Source: Aquarana catesbeiana (taxonomy: Eukaryota > Chordata > Amphibia > Anura > Ranidae). Taken from it: 64,000 nucleotides of DNA. Below the pieces are notes generated by a model that was not told the origin of the DNA, did no database searches, and was given only the letters and a program-made list of their open reading frames with translations. Below, piece by piece: positions 21,720-32,659 of this stretch (position 1 is its first letter; every line of letters starts with the position of its first letter). Made by a program: the position numbers and the translations under genes. Where the stretch lies: the NCBI RefSeq assembly GCF_042186555.1, contig NC_133325.1, forward strand, positions 671,697,640 through 671,761,639. Reading direction: 5' to 3'.

Positions 21720-22110
21720 CCAGCCCATTGTTCCTTAGGCCAACTTTCTTTTTCAGCTGTCCATTTTAAATGTGGCCAGAAATATCTCAGGGTCATCATC
21801 AGCAGTCATCTTTGGCAACAGGTGGCTTACCTGAAAAGAAGGTATGTTACCGGAATCACTCCCAGCCTTGGTCTGCTGCCTCTGCTGAAAGTTTTATGAT
21901 GGCCTCAATTTGATGTTGATATTTCTGTGCTTGCAGTTCTAGCAATTCCCTATGGATGGCCTCCGCCTGTTCCAGGGCTTGCTGCTGGGTTGCAAGCCTC
22001 TGTTGCAAAGCTTGTTGTTGGACTACAAGGCTCTGTTGTAAACTTGCATTTGTCTGCTGTTGATTTGCATTCGCCAGAGCAAGTGCTCTCCATGCTGGCA
22101 TTACTTCACC
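21720..22110 (-). pseudogene. Gag fragment of a Gypsy-like element (coiled coil and SCAN-like capsid start)
   Basis: Minus strand. A glutamine-rich coiled coil reads ANANQQQTNASLQQSLVVQQ and EQAEAIHRELLELQAQKYQ and ends QGWE at a stop (21856). Past it, with shifts, DDDPEIFLATFK and EKESWPKEQWAGLV appear (about 21730-21815), a pattern seen at the start of capsid domains related to SCAN domains in vertebrate Gypsy-type elements. Upstream of the frame, TGGTGGAGGTTTTGCGAGG follows the LTR end directly and would be the primer-binding region. Family placement is inference. The coiled coil recurs in the duplicated copy at 23800-24048. Confidence 0.6.
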
Positions 22111-22133
22111 TGCCTCGCAAAACCTCCACCATA

Positions 22134-22377
22134 TGTGAGGGATTAGCTCAGTAGCGGGGTGTGCAGCACCCCCTGGATGGGTCACAGCACAGTGAAATAG
22201 GCAAAGGCAGACAACAGGTCCTTTGTAAAAGAAAAAAAACAGAAACTAAATCCTGGCCACTTTGGGCGTCTAACTACAAAACACAGGAACCTGTCTGCTT
22301 GGTCTGGAACAGCCTACCGCTGCCCAAACACCTGACGGTCACACAGAATGAACAGAGTCTTTTAGTTACACAGACTT
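22134..22377 (-). mobile_element. LTR fragment (second copy), cut by a TIR element
   Basis: Begins TGTGAGGGATTAGCTCAG and stops at CAGACTTA, where the TIR element starts. The LTR text seems to resume after 26092 with GACTTAATCTCACC. On the minus strand this LTR end is followed by the gag leader. Confidence 0.65.
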
Positions 22378-22904
22378 ACATAGTTGCCAACATTGTAAAA
22401 AAAAATTTCGGGACACTTTTTTGGCTGTAGGCGGAGTCTTGTTATAATTAGGGTGTGGGGCATGCATTTGTGGGTGTGGCATAGGGGGAAATAAAAATGT
22501 GGCGCACACGGCGAAAATTGGGCATGGTTTATGCAAAATACTGGGCGTGGCTTAAATGGATGTGGCTCAAAGGGGGTGTGGTTAGAGTCTGAGATGAATG
22601 AGGGATGGCGAGGGAAAGGGGGAAAGGGGGGGGGAGGGATGGAGGGACAGCAGCCCCAGATCCTACACAACAATAGAAATATGTGTATTCTAGAAAGTTT
22701 AACAATCAGCAGATAAAGATACTCCAAACACCTGGTGTTAGCACTTCAATCATCCCGGCACCCTGATTGTTATGGTGTCAGGATGATTGAAGTGCATTAT
22801 TTCTATTATTACATTGTAATATAGAATGAAATCATTCAACTCACCATAATGCAGAATCAGTGGGATCCCTGAGCGTGTCACCTGCCACGTCGACTGCCAC
22901 CAGC

Positions 22905-23330
22905 AGAGTCCGTCCATGCATCAGGGGCCCCCAGCAGAGTCCGTCCCTGCATCAGGTGTCCCCAGCAGAGTCTGTCCTTGCATCATGTGTCCCCAGCACA
23001 GTCCATCCTTGCATCAGGTGCCCCCAGCAGAGTCCGTCCTTGCATCAGGTGCCCCCAGCAGAGTCCGTTCTTGCATCAGGTGCCCCCAGCAGAGTCCGTC
23101 CTTGCATCAGGTGCCCCCAGCAGAGTCCGTCCTTGCATCAGGTGCCCCCAGCACAGTCCGTCCTTGCATCAGGTGCCCCCAGCAGAGTCCGTCCTTGCAT
23201 CAGGTGCCCCCAGCAGAGTCCGTCCTTGCATCAGGTGCCCCCAGCAGAGTCCGTCCTTACATCAGGTGCCCCTAGCATAGTCCCTCCTTGCATCAGGTGC
23301 CCCCAGCAGAGTCAGTCCTTACACCAGTGT
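22905..23330 (+). repeat. 30-bp minisatellite, first array
   Basis: About 14 units of 30 bp: CCCCAGCAGAGTCCGTCCTT followed by GCATCAGGTG. The period is a multiple of three, so all three forward frames are open over it. They are not proteins. Confidence 0.95.
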
Positions 23331-23374
23331 TCCCAGCCTCAGTCCTTACAACAGTGTCCCAGGCAGAGCCATAG

Positions 23375-23784
23375 TTACCCCCCCTGTACATAGTTACCCC
23401 CTCCCCCTGTACAAAGTTACCCCTCTCCCCCTAGTTACCCCCCTGTACATAGTTACCCCCTGTGCATAGTTACCCCCCTGTACATAGTAACCCCCGTGCA
23501 TTGTTACCCCCCTGTACATAGTATCCCCCCTGTGCATAGTGCATAGTTTCCCCACTGTGCATAGTTACCACCCCTGTACATAGTAACCCCCCCCATGCAT
23601 TGTTACCCCCCCGTACATAGTATCCCCCCTGTGCATAGTGCATAGTTTCCCCCCCTGTGCATAGTTACCCCCCTGTGCATAGTTACCCCCCTGTGCATAG
23701 TTTACCCCCCTGTACATAGTTACCCCCCCAGTACATAGTAACCCCCCTGTACATAGTTAACTCCCCCTCCTGTACATAATTAAC
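23375..23784 (+). repeat. CATAGTTACCCCC minisatellite, first array
   Basis: Units of roughly 16-20 bases, such as CCCCTGTACATAGTTACCCC, with C runs of variable length. Runs such as these mutate quickly. Confidence 0.92.
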
Positions 23785-25712
23785 GGTATGTTACCGGAAT
23801 CACTCCCAGCCTTGGTCTGCTGCCTCTGCTGAAAGTTTTATGATGGCCTCAATTTGATGTTGATATTTCTGTGCTTGCAGTTCTAGCAACTCCCTATGGA
23901 TGGCCTCCGCCTGTTCCAGGGCTTGCTGCTGGGTTGCAAGCCTCTGTTGCAAAGCTTGTTGTTGGACTGCAAGGCTCTGTTGTAAACTTGCATGTGTCTG
24001 CTGTTGATTTGCAATCGCCAGAGCAAGTGCTCTCAGTTGCTCCTCCATGCTGGCATTACTTCACCTGCCTCGCAAAAACCTCCACCATAAGTGAGGGATT
24101 AGCTCAGTAGCGGGGTGTGCAGTACCCCCTGGATGGGTCACAGCACAGTGAAATAGGCAAAGGCAGACAACAGGTCCTTTGTAAAAGGAAAAACAAAACA
24201 GAAAATAAACCCTGGCCACTTTGGGCGTCTAACTATAAAACACAGGAACCTGTCTGCTTGGTCTGGAACAGCCTACCGCTGCCCAAACACCTGACGGTCA
24301 CACATAATGAACAGAGTCTTTTAGTTACACAGACTTACATAGTTGCCAACATTGTAAAAAAAAACTTCGGGACACTTTTTGGCTGTAGGTGGAGTCTTGT
24401 TATAATTAGGGGGTGGGGCATGCATTTGTGGGTGTGGCATAGGGGAAAATAAAAATGTGTCGCACCACGGTGAAAATTGGGCATGGTTTATGCAAAATAG
24501 TGGGCGTGGCTTAAATGGGTGTGGCTCAAAGGGGTGTGGTTAGAGTCTGAGATGAATGAGGGATGGAGAGGGAAAGGGGGGGAGAGGGATGGAGGGACAG
24601 CAGCCCCAGATCCTACACAACAATAGAAATATGTGTATTCTAGAAAGTTTAACAATCAGCAGATAAAGATACTCCAAACACCTGGTGTTAGCACTTCAAT
24701 CATCCCGGCACCATGATTGTTATGGTGTCAGGATGATTGAAGTGCATTATTTCTATTATTACATTGTAATATAGAATGAAATCATTCAACTCACCATAAA
24801 GCCGAATCAGTGGGATCCCTGAGCGTGTCACCTGCCACGTCGCCTGCCACCAGCAGAGTCCGCCTTGCATCAGATGCCCCCAGCAGAGTCCGTCCCTGCA
24901 TCAGGTGTCCCCAGCAGAGTCCGTCCTTGCATCAGGTGTCCCCAGCAGAGTCTGTCCTTGCATCAGGTGCCCCCAGCAGAGTCCGTCCTTGCATCAGGTG
25001 CCCCCAGCAGAGTCCGTCCTTGCATCAGGTGCCCCCAGCACAGTCCGTCCTTGCATCAGGTGCCCCCAGCAGAGTCCGCCCTTGCATCAGGTGCCCCCAG
25101 CAGAGTCCGTCCTTGCATCAGGTGCCCCCAGCAGAGTCCATCCTTACATCAGGTGCCCCCAGCAGAGTCCCTCCTTGCATCAGGTGCCCCTAGCAGAGTC
25201 AGTCCTTACACCAGTGTTCCCAGCCTCAGTCCTTACATCAGTGTCCCAGGCAGAGCCATAGTTACCCCCCCCTGTACATAGTTACCCCCTCCCCCTGTAC
25301 AAAGTTACCCCTCTCCCCCTAGTTACCCCCCTGTACATAGTTACCCCCCTGGGCATAGTTACCCCCCTGTACATAGTAACCCCCCATGCATTGTTACCCC
25401 CCCTGTACATAGTATCCCCCCTGTGCATAGTGCATAGTTTCCCCGCTGTGCATAGTTACCACCCCTGTACATAGTAACCCGCCCGTGCATTGTTACCCCA
25501 CCGTACATAGTATCCCCCCTGTGCATAGTGCATAGTTTCCCCCCCTGTGCATAGTTACCCCCCTGTGCATAGTTACCCCCCTTTACATAGTTACCCCCCC
25601 AGTACATAGTAACCCCCCTGTGCATAGTTACCCCCCATACATAGTAACCCCCCCGTACATAGGTAACCCCCCTCCTATACATAGTTAACCCTCTCTCCTG
25701 TACATAGTTAAC
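23785..25712. repeat. 1.94-kb tandem duplication, second copy
   Basis: Second copy of the segment starting GGTATGTTACCGG. It contains the minus-strand coiled-coil frame 23800-24048 (MEEQLRALALAIANQQQ at its start), the LTR fragment 24091-24321, the TIR element left end at about 24332 and both minisatellites (24855-25240 and 25258-25712). Beyond 25712 the TIR element continues with sequence not present after the first copy. Confidence 0.93.
24855..25240 (+). repeat. 30-bp minisatellite, second array
   Basis: Same unit as at 22905-23330 with one or two units fewer. The two arrays give a built-in comparison of array change since the duplication. Confidence 0.95.
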
Positions 25713-25796
25713 CACCCCGTACATTACAGTCTACATCCTTGCCTGGGCTTTACACTGAGAGAACAGAAGAAACTCCACGAGCGGGCGGCACCGTGT

Positions 25797-25909
25797 GTTC
25801 AGTGGAGAGGGGAGGGGCCGATGCGTGCAGCTTCAGCTTCAGTATTGTGAAGAGAGAAGCCGATTCATTGGCTGTACGGATCGAGCACCCTCCCCTCTCC
25901 ACTGAACAC
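25797..25909. repeat. Inverted repeat in the TIR element right part
   Basis: GTGTTCAGTGGAGAGGGGAG (from 25797) is the inverse of CTCCCCTCTCCACTGAACAC (to 25909), about 22-bp arms around a 70-base loop. A related CTCTCCAC/GTGGAGAG hairpin occurs at 47047-47066. Confidence 0.88.
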
Positions 25910-26092
25910 AAGGGGAACGATCTAGCGGCGACGCCGGTGGCCATTTTGTTGGAGCCAGCTGCTGCAAAAGCAAACATTCCCGATTTCCCTGGACAAAAAA
26001 AGGCAAAATCCCGAATCAGGACGGCCTCCGATCGAGACGAGGGTCCCAAAATCGGGATTGTCCCGGGAAAATCGGGACTGTTGGCAGCTATG

Positions 26093-26300
26093 GACTTAAT
26101 CTCACCACTCAGAGAAGATGCTGCTCCTCAGTCCTACACAGGAATCTAGTTCCAGGGTTTTTTGTGTATTTAAAATTAATTTGAAGTATAGACATGGACA
26201 GGCATTCACAGGACTTCTTTATGTAATCACACACAGGAATATAGGAAACATAGATGCTAAAGAATACATAGCTCTACCAGAAATATACACAAGTGAACAT
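26093..26300 (-). mobile_element. Probable remainder of the LTR
   Basis: Starts at the second GACTTA and continues without coding sequence up to the direct repeat at 26296. The assignment rests only on its position after the TIR element. Confidence 0.35.
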
Positions 26301-26310
26301 ATTTAAAATG
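26296..26310. repeat. 15-bp direct repeat, left copy (AACATATTTAAAATG)
   Basis: Exact match to 32386-32400. It may be a target duplication around the inverted-arm element and the L1 inside it. Confidence 0.7.
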
Positions 26311-26423
26311 TGGTAAAAAGATAAAACTGCGCTATTAGGAAAAAAACGGAAACACTAGAGCAGCTACATATAAATGTGACTAAAATTTGTGAACTTAAGG
26401 TAAATGTGAATGTAGCGCTAATA

Positions 26424-26572
26424 AAAGCTGCGTGAAACAGCTACACAATCTGAAAAAATACTAAAAAAGGTAATAAAAAAACATGAAAAACCATGTAAGA
26501 AATCTGAACACATGAACCTAATACAGTGACAAAACACAAGTGTAATTAAAGGAAGGGTAAATCTCGGAAGAA
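26424..26572 (+). repeat. Inverted arm, left
   Basis: AAAGCTGCGTGAAACAGCTA through GTAATTAAAGGAAGGGT is the reverse complement, with few differences, of 32230-32384. The arms are about 150 bases and about 5.8 kb apart. Confidence 0.88.
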
Positions 26573-27770
26573 AGGTAATGGTGTTGACAATAAATAGTCC
26601 TTCGAATGATGGACAACTAAGTGTAAAGAAGGACAAAAAAGTGAATGTCTAGACAACTAATGTCCCAAAAGAGGAGGTTTATGGAGAAACCAAGGAGTCC
26701 GTCAGATAATATTCATCTTCATGTAGGCAATCGAAGACATCAAATAAACTGTTGTCAGCAGATATCACCAAGAAGAAATAAAATGGGTACTCTTACCGGA
26801 ACATGTGGATCTGGATGTCAGCGACACCAGATCAAACAAGCATGAATTGAAGCAGCACAAGATTATCTAGGATAGTCGGCAGGAAAACTGGAACAAATTC
26901 AGGTATCCACAGGAGACGACATCTATCCAATAAGCTTGTCACAGATGGAACAATCCTTGGGCCAATGATGGCCGGATCGATGGAATAGACGAGTTCATGA
27001 TGAAAAATATGTGAAAAGAAAAAGGGGGCTCCGGATAGTGCAGATCAAAAGCAACTCTGGTTTTATTTGCATAAAAGCAGCATACAGCAACTAAAATTGT
27101 GATCACAATAAAAACAAAGCAATGTGGGCTTTGCTTCTTTGCTCCCCAGCACAATAAGACCTCGGTTAAGGAGCGCCATCACAAGACCAGCACTTGAATG
27201 AGGAATGGTTTTTACAAATATCACCCTCCAATGAAAATTTAACCCTCTCCAAACCATATATTTAAAAGACTTTTTGAACTAATTAAAAAAGATTCAAAAA
27301 GATTTTAAAAAGATTTAAAAAGACCCCTCCATCACAAATACGGACTTACACAGCAAGTACTGGGCTTATGAAGCACAAATCACTGAGTTTACAGTTCAAG
27401 CACCAGTCACTTTATGATCTAATATAAATAGCACATTTTTGCACGTTTTTTGCACTTTAATTAAATGGCATGTGATATATGTATTTATTTATATGTGTAG
27501 TTGGATTATGCGACATTCATTAGTGGTTTATTTTCCGTACATATATTTCTTACATATTTTCTTGCATATTTTTGCACATCTCTGTATATTTTATTTTCAC
27601 ATATTTTCCCACCCATTTGCACTTACAATTTCCAGAGGAATTTTACATCAATTTGCTAAATTTAATAATATACACACCAGAGGATGTAACACCTAAACAA
27701 ACACTAAGGGAAAACAATTAATAATTGGCCTCATAGGCCATATCACGTGTCACTGTAAATTTATGATTTT
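26573..27770. other. Interior of the inverted-arm element, no gene
   Basis: Noncoding AT-rich DNA with TTTTTGCAC-type blocks near 27430-27620. It resembles the AT-rich start of the window in style. No conserved protein. Confidence 0.4.
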
Positions 27771-27784
27771 GTAATAGTGTTATT
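27771..27784. repeat. L1 target site duplication, left copy (GTAATAGTGTTATT)
   Basis: Exact 14-bp match to 31932-31945. It directly precedes the T-rich stretch that is the L1 poly-A tail on the minus strand. Confidence 0.92.
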
Positions 27785-30700
27785 TTTTTTATTTTTTATT
27801 TTTTTATTTCTTTATTTTTCTCTTTTTCTTTTTTTTTAAACAAGGACAAAAAAACTTAAATGAACAATCTTTCCATAGCTTAACATTCCATTCCTGTGTA
27901 TGTACAGCACAAAATACAATAAATAAATACATTTGATTTCCTTTATACCTGATCTTTCCTATAATGATATCCAATGAAGCTAAAAAACACTAAGTAGGAG
28001 GGGGAGGGAAAAAAAAAGACAAGAAAACAAAACAGAGCAGGAGATTAAATGGGGAAATTTTCCCCTCTAAAATCCACCTCCAGTGCTGTTATTTTATGCC
28101 CGATCCTGGGACAACACTATACCAAGATCTGGCCAGTATGTGGCTACTACCTTCTAGTATTTCAACTTCAACCATTATTTGTAGTTCATTTTCATTCCTC
28201 TCTTTGATTCCCCCTCCCAAAAAAAACAAAAAACAAAAAAGGAAAACCCCAAGTTCCCATTTTCATCTCTCCCCCCCCCCCCACCCCCTCTCTAAGTTGT
28301 ATCAATTTTCTTTTTTCCTTCCTCTGAAGAAATATAGCAATTCCATGGTGTCCAAATTTCCAAATATATTTCTCTTTTTTTCCTGGCTGTCCATACTAGA
28401 TCTTCCATCCTGTTCACCTCCTCCACTTTCCTAAGCCACATACTCACAGTAGGTGGTTGTGTCTGTTTCCACCTAAGGGGTATGCATGCCTTGGCTGCAT
28501 TCACTAAATGACACAGGATGGAATTGCCTTTATGTTTTCCTCGGGATCTCTGACAGATGCAGAAGAAATAACGCTGGGTCTTCGCGTATCTCTACTTCAC
28601 TAAATTTTTGAATGATCTCCCGTACTTCCTTCCAGAATTTCTCAACTCTTGGGCAGGACCAAAACACATGTAACAGGGTTCCCTGTTCCCTCTGACATCT
28701 CCAGCATTCACTTGATGTGTTCGGGAAACACTTTTGAAGTATTTCTGGGGTTCTATACCATTGTGAGATAATTTTATAATTTGTTTCCTGTAACTTTGTA
28801 CATGTCGCTGTTTTAAATATGGATTGTATTATATTTATTTTCTGATCCTCCGAAAAGGTCCTCCCCAGATCTATTTCCCATTTTCAAAAGAAGGGCAACT
28901 GAAAGTTCTCCGGTGGTTTAGACAGTAACGCATACATTTTAGATATTGCATGCGTGATTGGCTCCTTTTCCATACAACATTTTTTAAATGGCGTAAAACT
29001 ACGGTCCAAAAGACCTGGTAGTATCTCAGTATTTAAAAAGTGTCTTAATTGCGCCGCTTCCCAGAAATCTAATTGAAAAGGGCCTTTTCTGTCCATCAAT
29101 TCCTGCAGTGTTGGCCATTTACCTGATCTCATAAAGTGCGAAGCCTGATCTAATCCTCGTTTAATCAGTACCTCAAAAGGTCCTTTCTGTGTACCTGGTA
29201 TGAATTGCGGGTTACCTAATATAGGTACCAAAGGTGAGTTCTGTGTAGATATCCTATCCTTGGATAAGAGGTTATAACATACCTGTAGTGTAGGTCCTAT
29301 TGTTGGCTGCAACTTAGTATCAGATGCAAGATTTCTATAGCACCAAGGTGCTCTATGTAATAACTCCCTACACTGTGCTTGCTCTAGACTAGGCCAGATT
29401 TTCAGATCTCCATGTCGACACCAATCCAACAGTCGGCCTAGATGTACTGCCTGATAATATTTTTACATATCGGGTACCGCCAACCCCCCCATATTGTTTT
29501 GGTAGTGACAATAATGTCCTCCTAATCCTTGGCTGTCTATGTGCCCAGATAAATTTTGTAAATAGTGTTTGGATATTTCTGAAGAATTTCCTCGGTATTG
29601 AAATTGGAAGTGCCTGAAGAAGGTATAAGAATTTTGGTAAGATAGTCATTTTAATTATATTACTTCTTCCGATCCAGGAATGTATTATTATTATACGAGA
29701 ATGTATTCCCTTATGCCAGCCCTCCAGTAGTCCACATACTTTACTTAGTACTGACAAAAAATTTAGTTCATATATTTTAGTGGGATCTACTGCAATGCAG
29801 GTCCCTAAGTACTTCAGACACTGGTCTGCCCATTTAAATTTGTAATTTAATTTTATTATCTTCATAATTTCCTTCGGGATTGCTACCATCAAAGCCTCTG
29901 ACTTGGAAAGATTTATTTTAAAGTAAGATAATGTACTATACAGCTCAATTTCCTTAAAAAGATTTGGGAGTGAAATAACAAGATTGGTCATTGAAAAAAG
30001 CATATCATCTGCATATGCTGCTACTTTATATTGAATTCCTCCTATACCTACTCCCCAGATGTCCCTATTAAGCCGTATCCTACACAAAAAGGGTTCGAGG
30101 GTCAGCGCAAACAGTAAAGGGGACAACGGACATCCCTGTCTTGTCCCATTCATTATTGCAAAGGGTGGGGAGACTACTCCGTTTACCTTCACTTGGGCTG
30201 TAGGCCCTTTATACATGCTTGCGATCCATCTGATAATTTTCCCTTCTAATTTTATATGTTGAAGGACCGCAAACATAAACCCCCACCCGGTCAAAAACCT
30301 TCTCTGCATCTGTTCCAAGGAACACACAGGGAGTCCCGATCGATTTAGCTATATGCATCAAATTCAAGGATTTGATGGTATTGTCTCTTGCTTCTCTTGT
30401 TGGTACAAATAGCACTTGATCTTGATGGATCAAAGAAGGGAGTTGCTGTTGTAACCTCATGGCTATTATCTTACTAAATAGTTTCAAATCGGCATTCAAT
30501 AAAGATATTGGCCTATAGCTTCCACATTGCTTTGGGTCCTTACCCTCTTTTGGTATCACTGATATCATAGCTTTCACTGTCTCTGAATGGAACGAGGCTG
30601 TATCCCCTAGTTCATTAAACATTTTAACCAAATAAGGCCCCAGTTCCGGCATAAGTGACTTATAATACTGTACCGAAAGACCATCCGGTCCTGGTGCCTT

Positions 30701-31931
30701 CCCGGTTTTTGCTAGCCTTATTGCAGTCTGTACTTCTTCTAATGTGATCGGCGATTCCAGCTCCTCCTGCACAATAGTTGTCAAACTCGGCATTCCACTT
30801 GATGTTAAATACTCTTCCATCTCTGCCTGGTCTGGGACCTTCAGGTTCAAATTGTTGAGTGAGGAGTAGAAATCGCCGAACACATCCGCAATCTGTCCGG
30901 GTAACCGTACTTCCTCTCCATCCCCTTTCCTAATTGAGGGTATAAACGTTCTTGAATGTATTTCACACAGTGCTCTCGCCAGTTGTTTACCGCATTTATT
31001 GCCCGACTCGTAACTGTATTTACGTCCTATCTGTAATGCCATTTTTGCTCTATACTGTAGTAAATCTGTCACTTGTCTGCGTGCATTAAATAGCTCTCGT
31101 TCTCCTTCTATGGTCTGGGCATGTTTATGTCGTGCCTCTAAATGTTGGATTTTTGATAGAAGCTTTGTTAATTTAACTTCCCTCTCCTTCTTGATACTTG
31201 CTCCATGTTTAATCAATACTCCCCGTATTACCGCTTTATGTGTTTCCCATATTAATCCCGAGGGATATTCCGGGCTTTCATTTGTCTGAAAAAAACATTT
31301 TATCTCTTTCTGAACGTCCTTCATCACCATAGGATCCTGGAGGAGGCTTTCGTTAAGTTTCCACATCATGGGTACTGAACGATTTCTATCTGCCAGATTA
31401 TATTTTTAAAAAACTGGGGCATGGTCTGACCAGGTGATTAAACCAATAGATGCTTCTCTAACTGAAGGAAGTTGTTTGTGCGGGACAAAAAATACATCAA
31501 TACGTGAGTACACTCTGTGTGGATTGGAAAAGAAAGAATAATCCTTTTCCTTAGGATGCAATAACCGCCATATATCTACCAATCTTGCTTCTGCTATTGC
31601 CTGAGAAATCCCCTTTCTTATTTTAGGTGACACTGACGATGTCTCTGATGAGGTATCTTCACTGGGAATTGGAGGGGCATTAAGGTCTCCCCCATGATCA
31701 ACTGTCCCTCCGTAAATCCCATAAGTTTTTCTAATGTATTTTTTGCAAAGCGATCTTGCTGTACATTGGTGCATAATATGATGCTAATGTCACTCCAACC
31801 CCTCCAATGGTTCCTTTAATAAATAGATACCTTCCCCTCACGTCTATCAGAGAATCTCTATAGTTCCACGCCACTTTATTCAATATCATAATGGTTACTC
31901 CCTTGGTTTTAGAATCAAGATTAAATGCATG
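27785..31931 (-). mobile_element. L1/Tx1-type LINE, 5'-truncated, with poly-A tail
   Basis: The copy ends with an A-rich tail on the minus strand (27785-27840), runs through a 3' UTR and ORF2, and is truncated at 31931 inside the endonuclease domain. The flanking 14-bp duplication GTAATAGTGTTATT is exact and untruncated, which marks target-primed insertion and a fairly recent age. It inserted into the interior of the inverted-arm element. Confidence 0.93.
28290..31931 (-). pseudogene. L1-type ORF2 (endonuclease, reverse transcriptase, Cys-rich end)
   Basis: Minus strand. The truncated endonuclease shows KGVTIMILNKVAWNY (about 31880), YYAPM, GGDLNAPP, YSRIDVFFV and WSDHAPVF (about 31406-31700). 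The RT frame (30209-31369) has KTGKAPGPDGLSVQYYK, CGSYRPISLLNADLKLFSKI and LGTDAEKVFDRV. The next frame (29389-30327) has MNGTRQGCPLSPLLFALTLE and the catalytic AAYADDMLF (about 30000-30020). The C-terminal frame passes through PENFQLPFF and then, with shifts, reaches CWRCQREQGTLLHVFWSCPR near 28650-28700, the C-terminal zinc-knuckle. It is broken by several frameshifts, and ORF1 and the first part of the endonuclease are missing, so it is inactive. It is a different copy from the fragment at 1060-2182, but belongs to the same clade. Confidence 0.92.
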
Positions 31932-31945
31932 GTAATAGTGTTATT
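31932..31945. repeat. L1 target site duplication, right copy
   Basis: Exact copy of GTAATAGTGTTATT, adjoining the truncated 5' end of the L1. Confidence 0.92.
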
Positions 31946-32229
31946 AAGTTTGAGTTATATTCCCCATAAAGAAGTAATTTTTTCAAAGCACTATTTCACC
32001 TTTGGAGATTTCTTAGTTTACATGTTGCAAAAAAATATGTATAGCCAGTAAAGAGACCTCTCAAGTCAACATATAAGGTAACTGTGACAAATTACATCAC
32101 AGCAGGGCTGCGCCACACCTACACCTTTATTTTATTCACATTGTAGTATTTTTCCACCTAGGTGGATTTATACCTGTAGAGGCAGCAGCTTCATATGTAG
32201 ATAGCACCTTCATCCATAGCGCAGATTTA
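31946..32229. other. Interior of the inverted-arm element, right side
   Basis: Continues the sequence left of the L1. Noncoding. It contains CACCTAGGTGGATTTATACC with a small CCACCTAGGTGG palindrome. Confidence 0.4.
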
Positions 32230-32384
32230 TCTTACATATTCACCCTTCCTTTCATTACACTTGTGTTTTGTCACTGTATTAGGTTCACGTGTTCAGATTT
32301 CTTACATGGTTTTTCACATGTTTTTTTATTATTACCTTTTTTAGTATTTTTTTAGATTGTGTAGCTGTTTCATGCAGCTTTTAT
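32230..32384 (-). repeat. Inverted arm, right
   Basis: Reverse complement of 26424-26572, for example CACTTGTGTTTTGTCACTGT and GTGTAGCTGTTTCATGCAGC. Confidence 0.88.
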
Positions 32385-32385
32385 T

Positions 32386-32400
32386 AACATATTTAAAATG
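32386..32400. repeat. 15-bp direct repeat, right copy (AACATATTTAAAATG)
   Basis: Partner of 26296-26310. Immediately next to it is the start of the LTR of the Gypsy element that follows. Confidence 0.7.
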
Positions 32401-32455
32401 CTTCCCCCTACTGGATGGAGAGCAGTATAACACACTAATACATAACACTCCTTCC
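32401..32455 (-). mobile_element. Start of the 3' LTR and polypurine tract of Gypsy element 1
   Basis: On the minus strand a purine run AGGGGGAAGGAG is followed by TGTTATGTATTAG, a usual polypurine tract to LTR transition. Only about 60-70 bases of LTR precede the direct repeat, so the LTR was cut by the inverted-arm insertion. Confidence 0.65.
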
Positions 32456-32659
32456 CCCTAGACCTCAAAGTCTTTGAGATAACTGGTATGGTGAATATTT
32501 CTCTTTGGACGCCTAAGGACCACTGTTTGAGAAAGTTCCCTGGGACCCTCAGTTGGGTGCAATTTTTCTTCTTGTGCTGTGTCTTAGGGACTGAGAGAAA
32601 CTGGCTCTGCGACAACATTTACTGGAGGAATAGCACCTGTATCAACCAATGGTTCACCA

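Larger units (their letters stand above)
21841..23784. repeat. 1.94-kb tandem duplication, first copy
   Basis: The segment starting GGTATGTTACCGGAATCACT at 21841 recurs at 23785 in the same order: gag coiled coil, LTR part, left part of the TIR element, 30-bp minisatellite, and the CATAGTTACCCCC array. The period is 1,944 bases. By eye the two are near-identical with scattered substitutions and small length changes in the arrays. Confidence 0.93.
22378..26092. mobile_element. TIR DNA element, enlarged by the tandem duplication
   Basis: Left end CATAGTTGCCAACATTG, right end on the other strand CATAGCTGCCAACAGTCCCG. GACTTA occurs on both sides (22372-22377 and 26093-26098), a likely 6-bp target duplication, although the superfamily is uncertain. 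The left part contains TGGGCGTGGCTTAAATGG and two minisatellites, the right part the GTGTTCAGTGGAGAGGGGAG hairpin. A piece of flanking LTR and gag is included in the interior only because the duplication ran across the left boundary. No transposase is seen. Confidence 0.75.

Noticed and set aside
22139..22165. tRNA-like A box (GATTAGCTCAGTAGC) in the LTR copies
   Set aside because: No B box, acceptor stem or cloverleaf at the expected distance. The motif belongs to the LTR end.
22860..23393. Long Pro/Ser-rich open frames over the 30-bp minisatellite
   Set aside because: All three frames are open because the unit length is a multiple of three. There is no start context and the second array repeats it.
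25739..26149. 136-codon frame in the TIR element right part
   Set aside because: The frame crosses the element terminus and an inverted repeat. No family resemblance.
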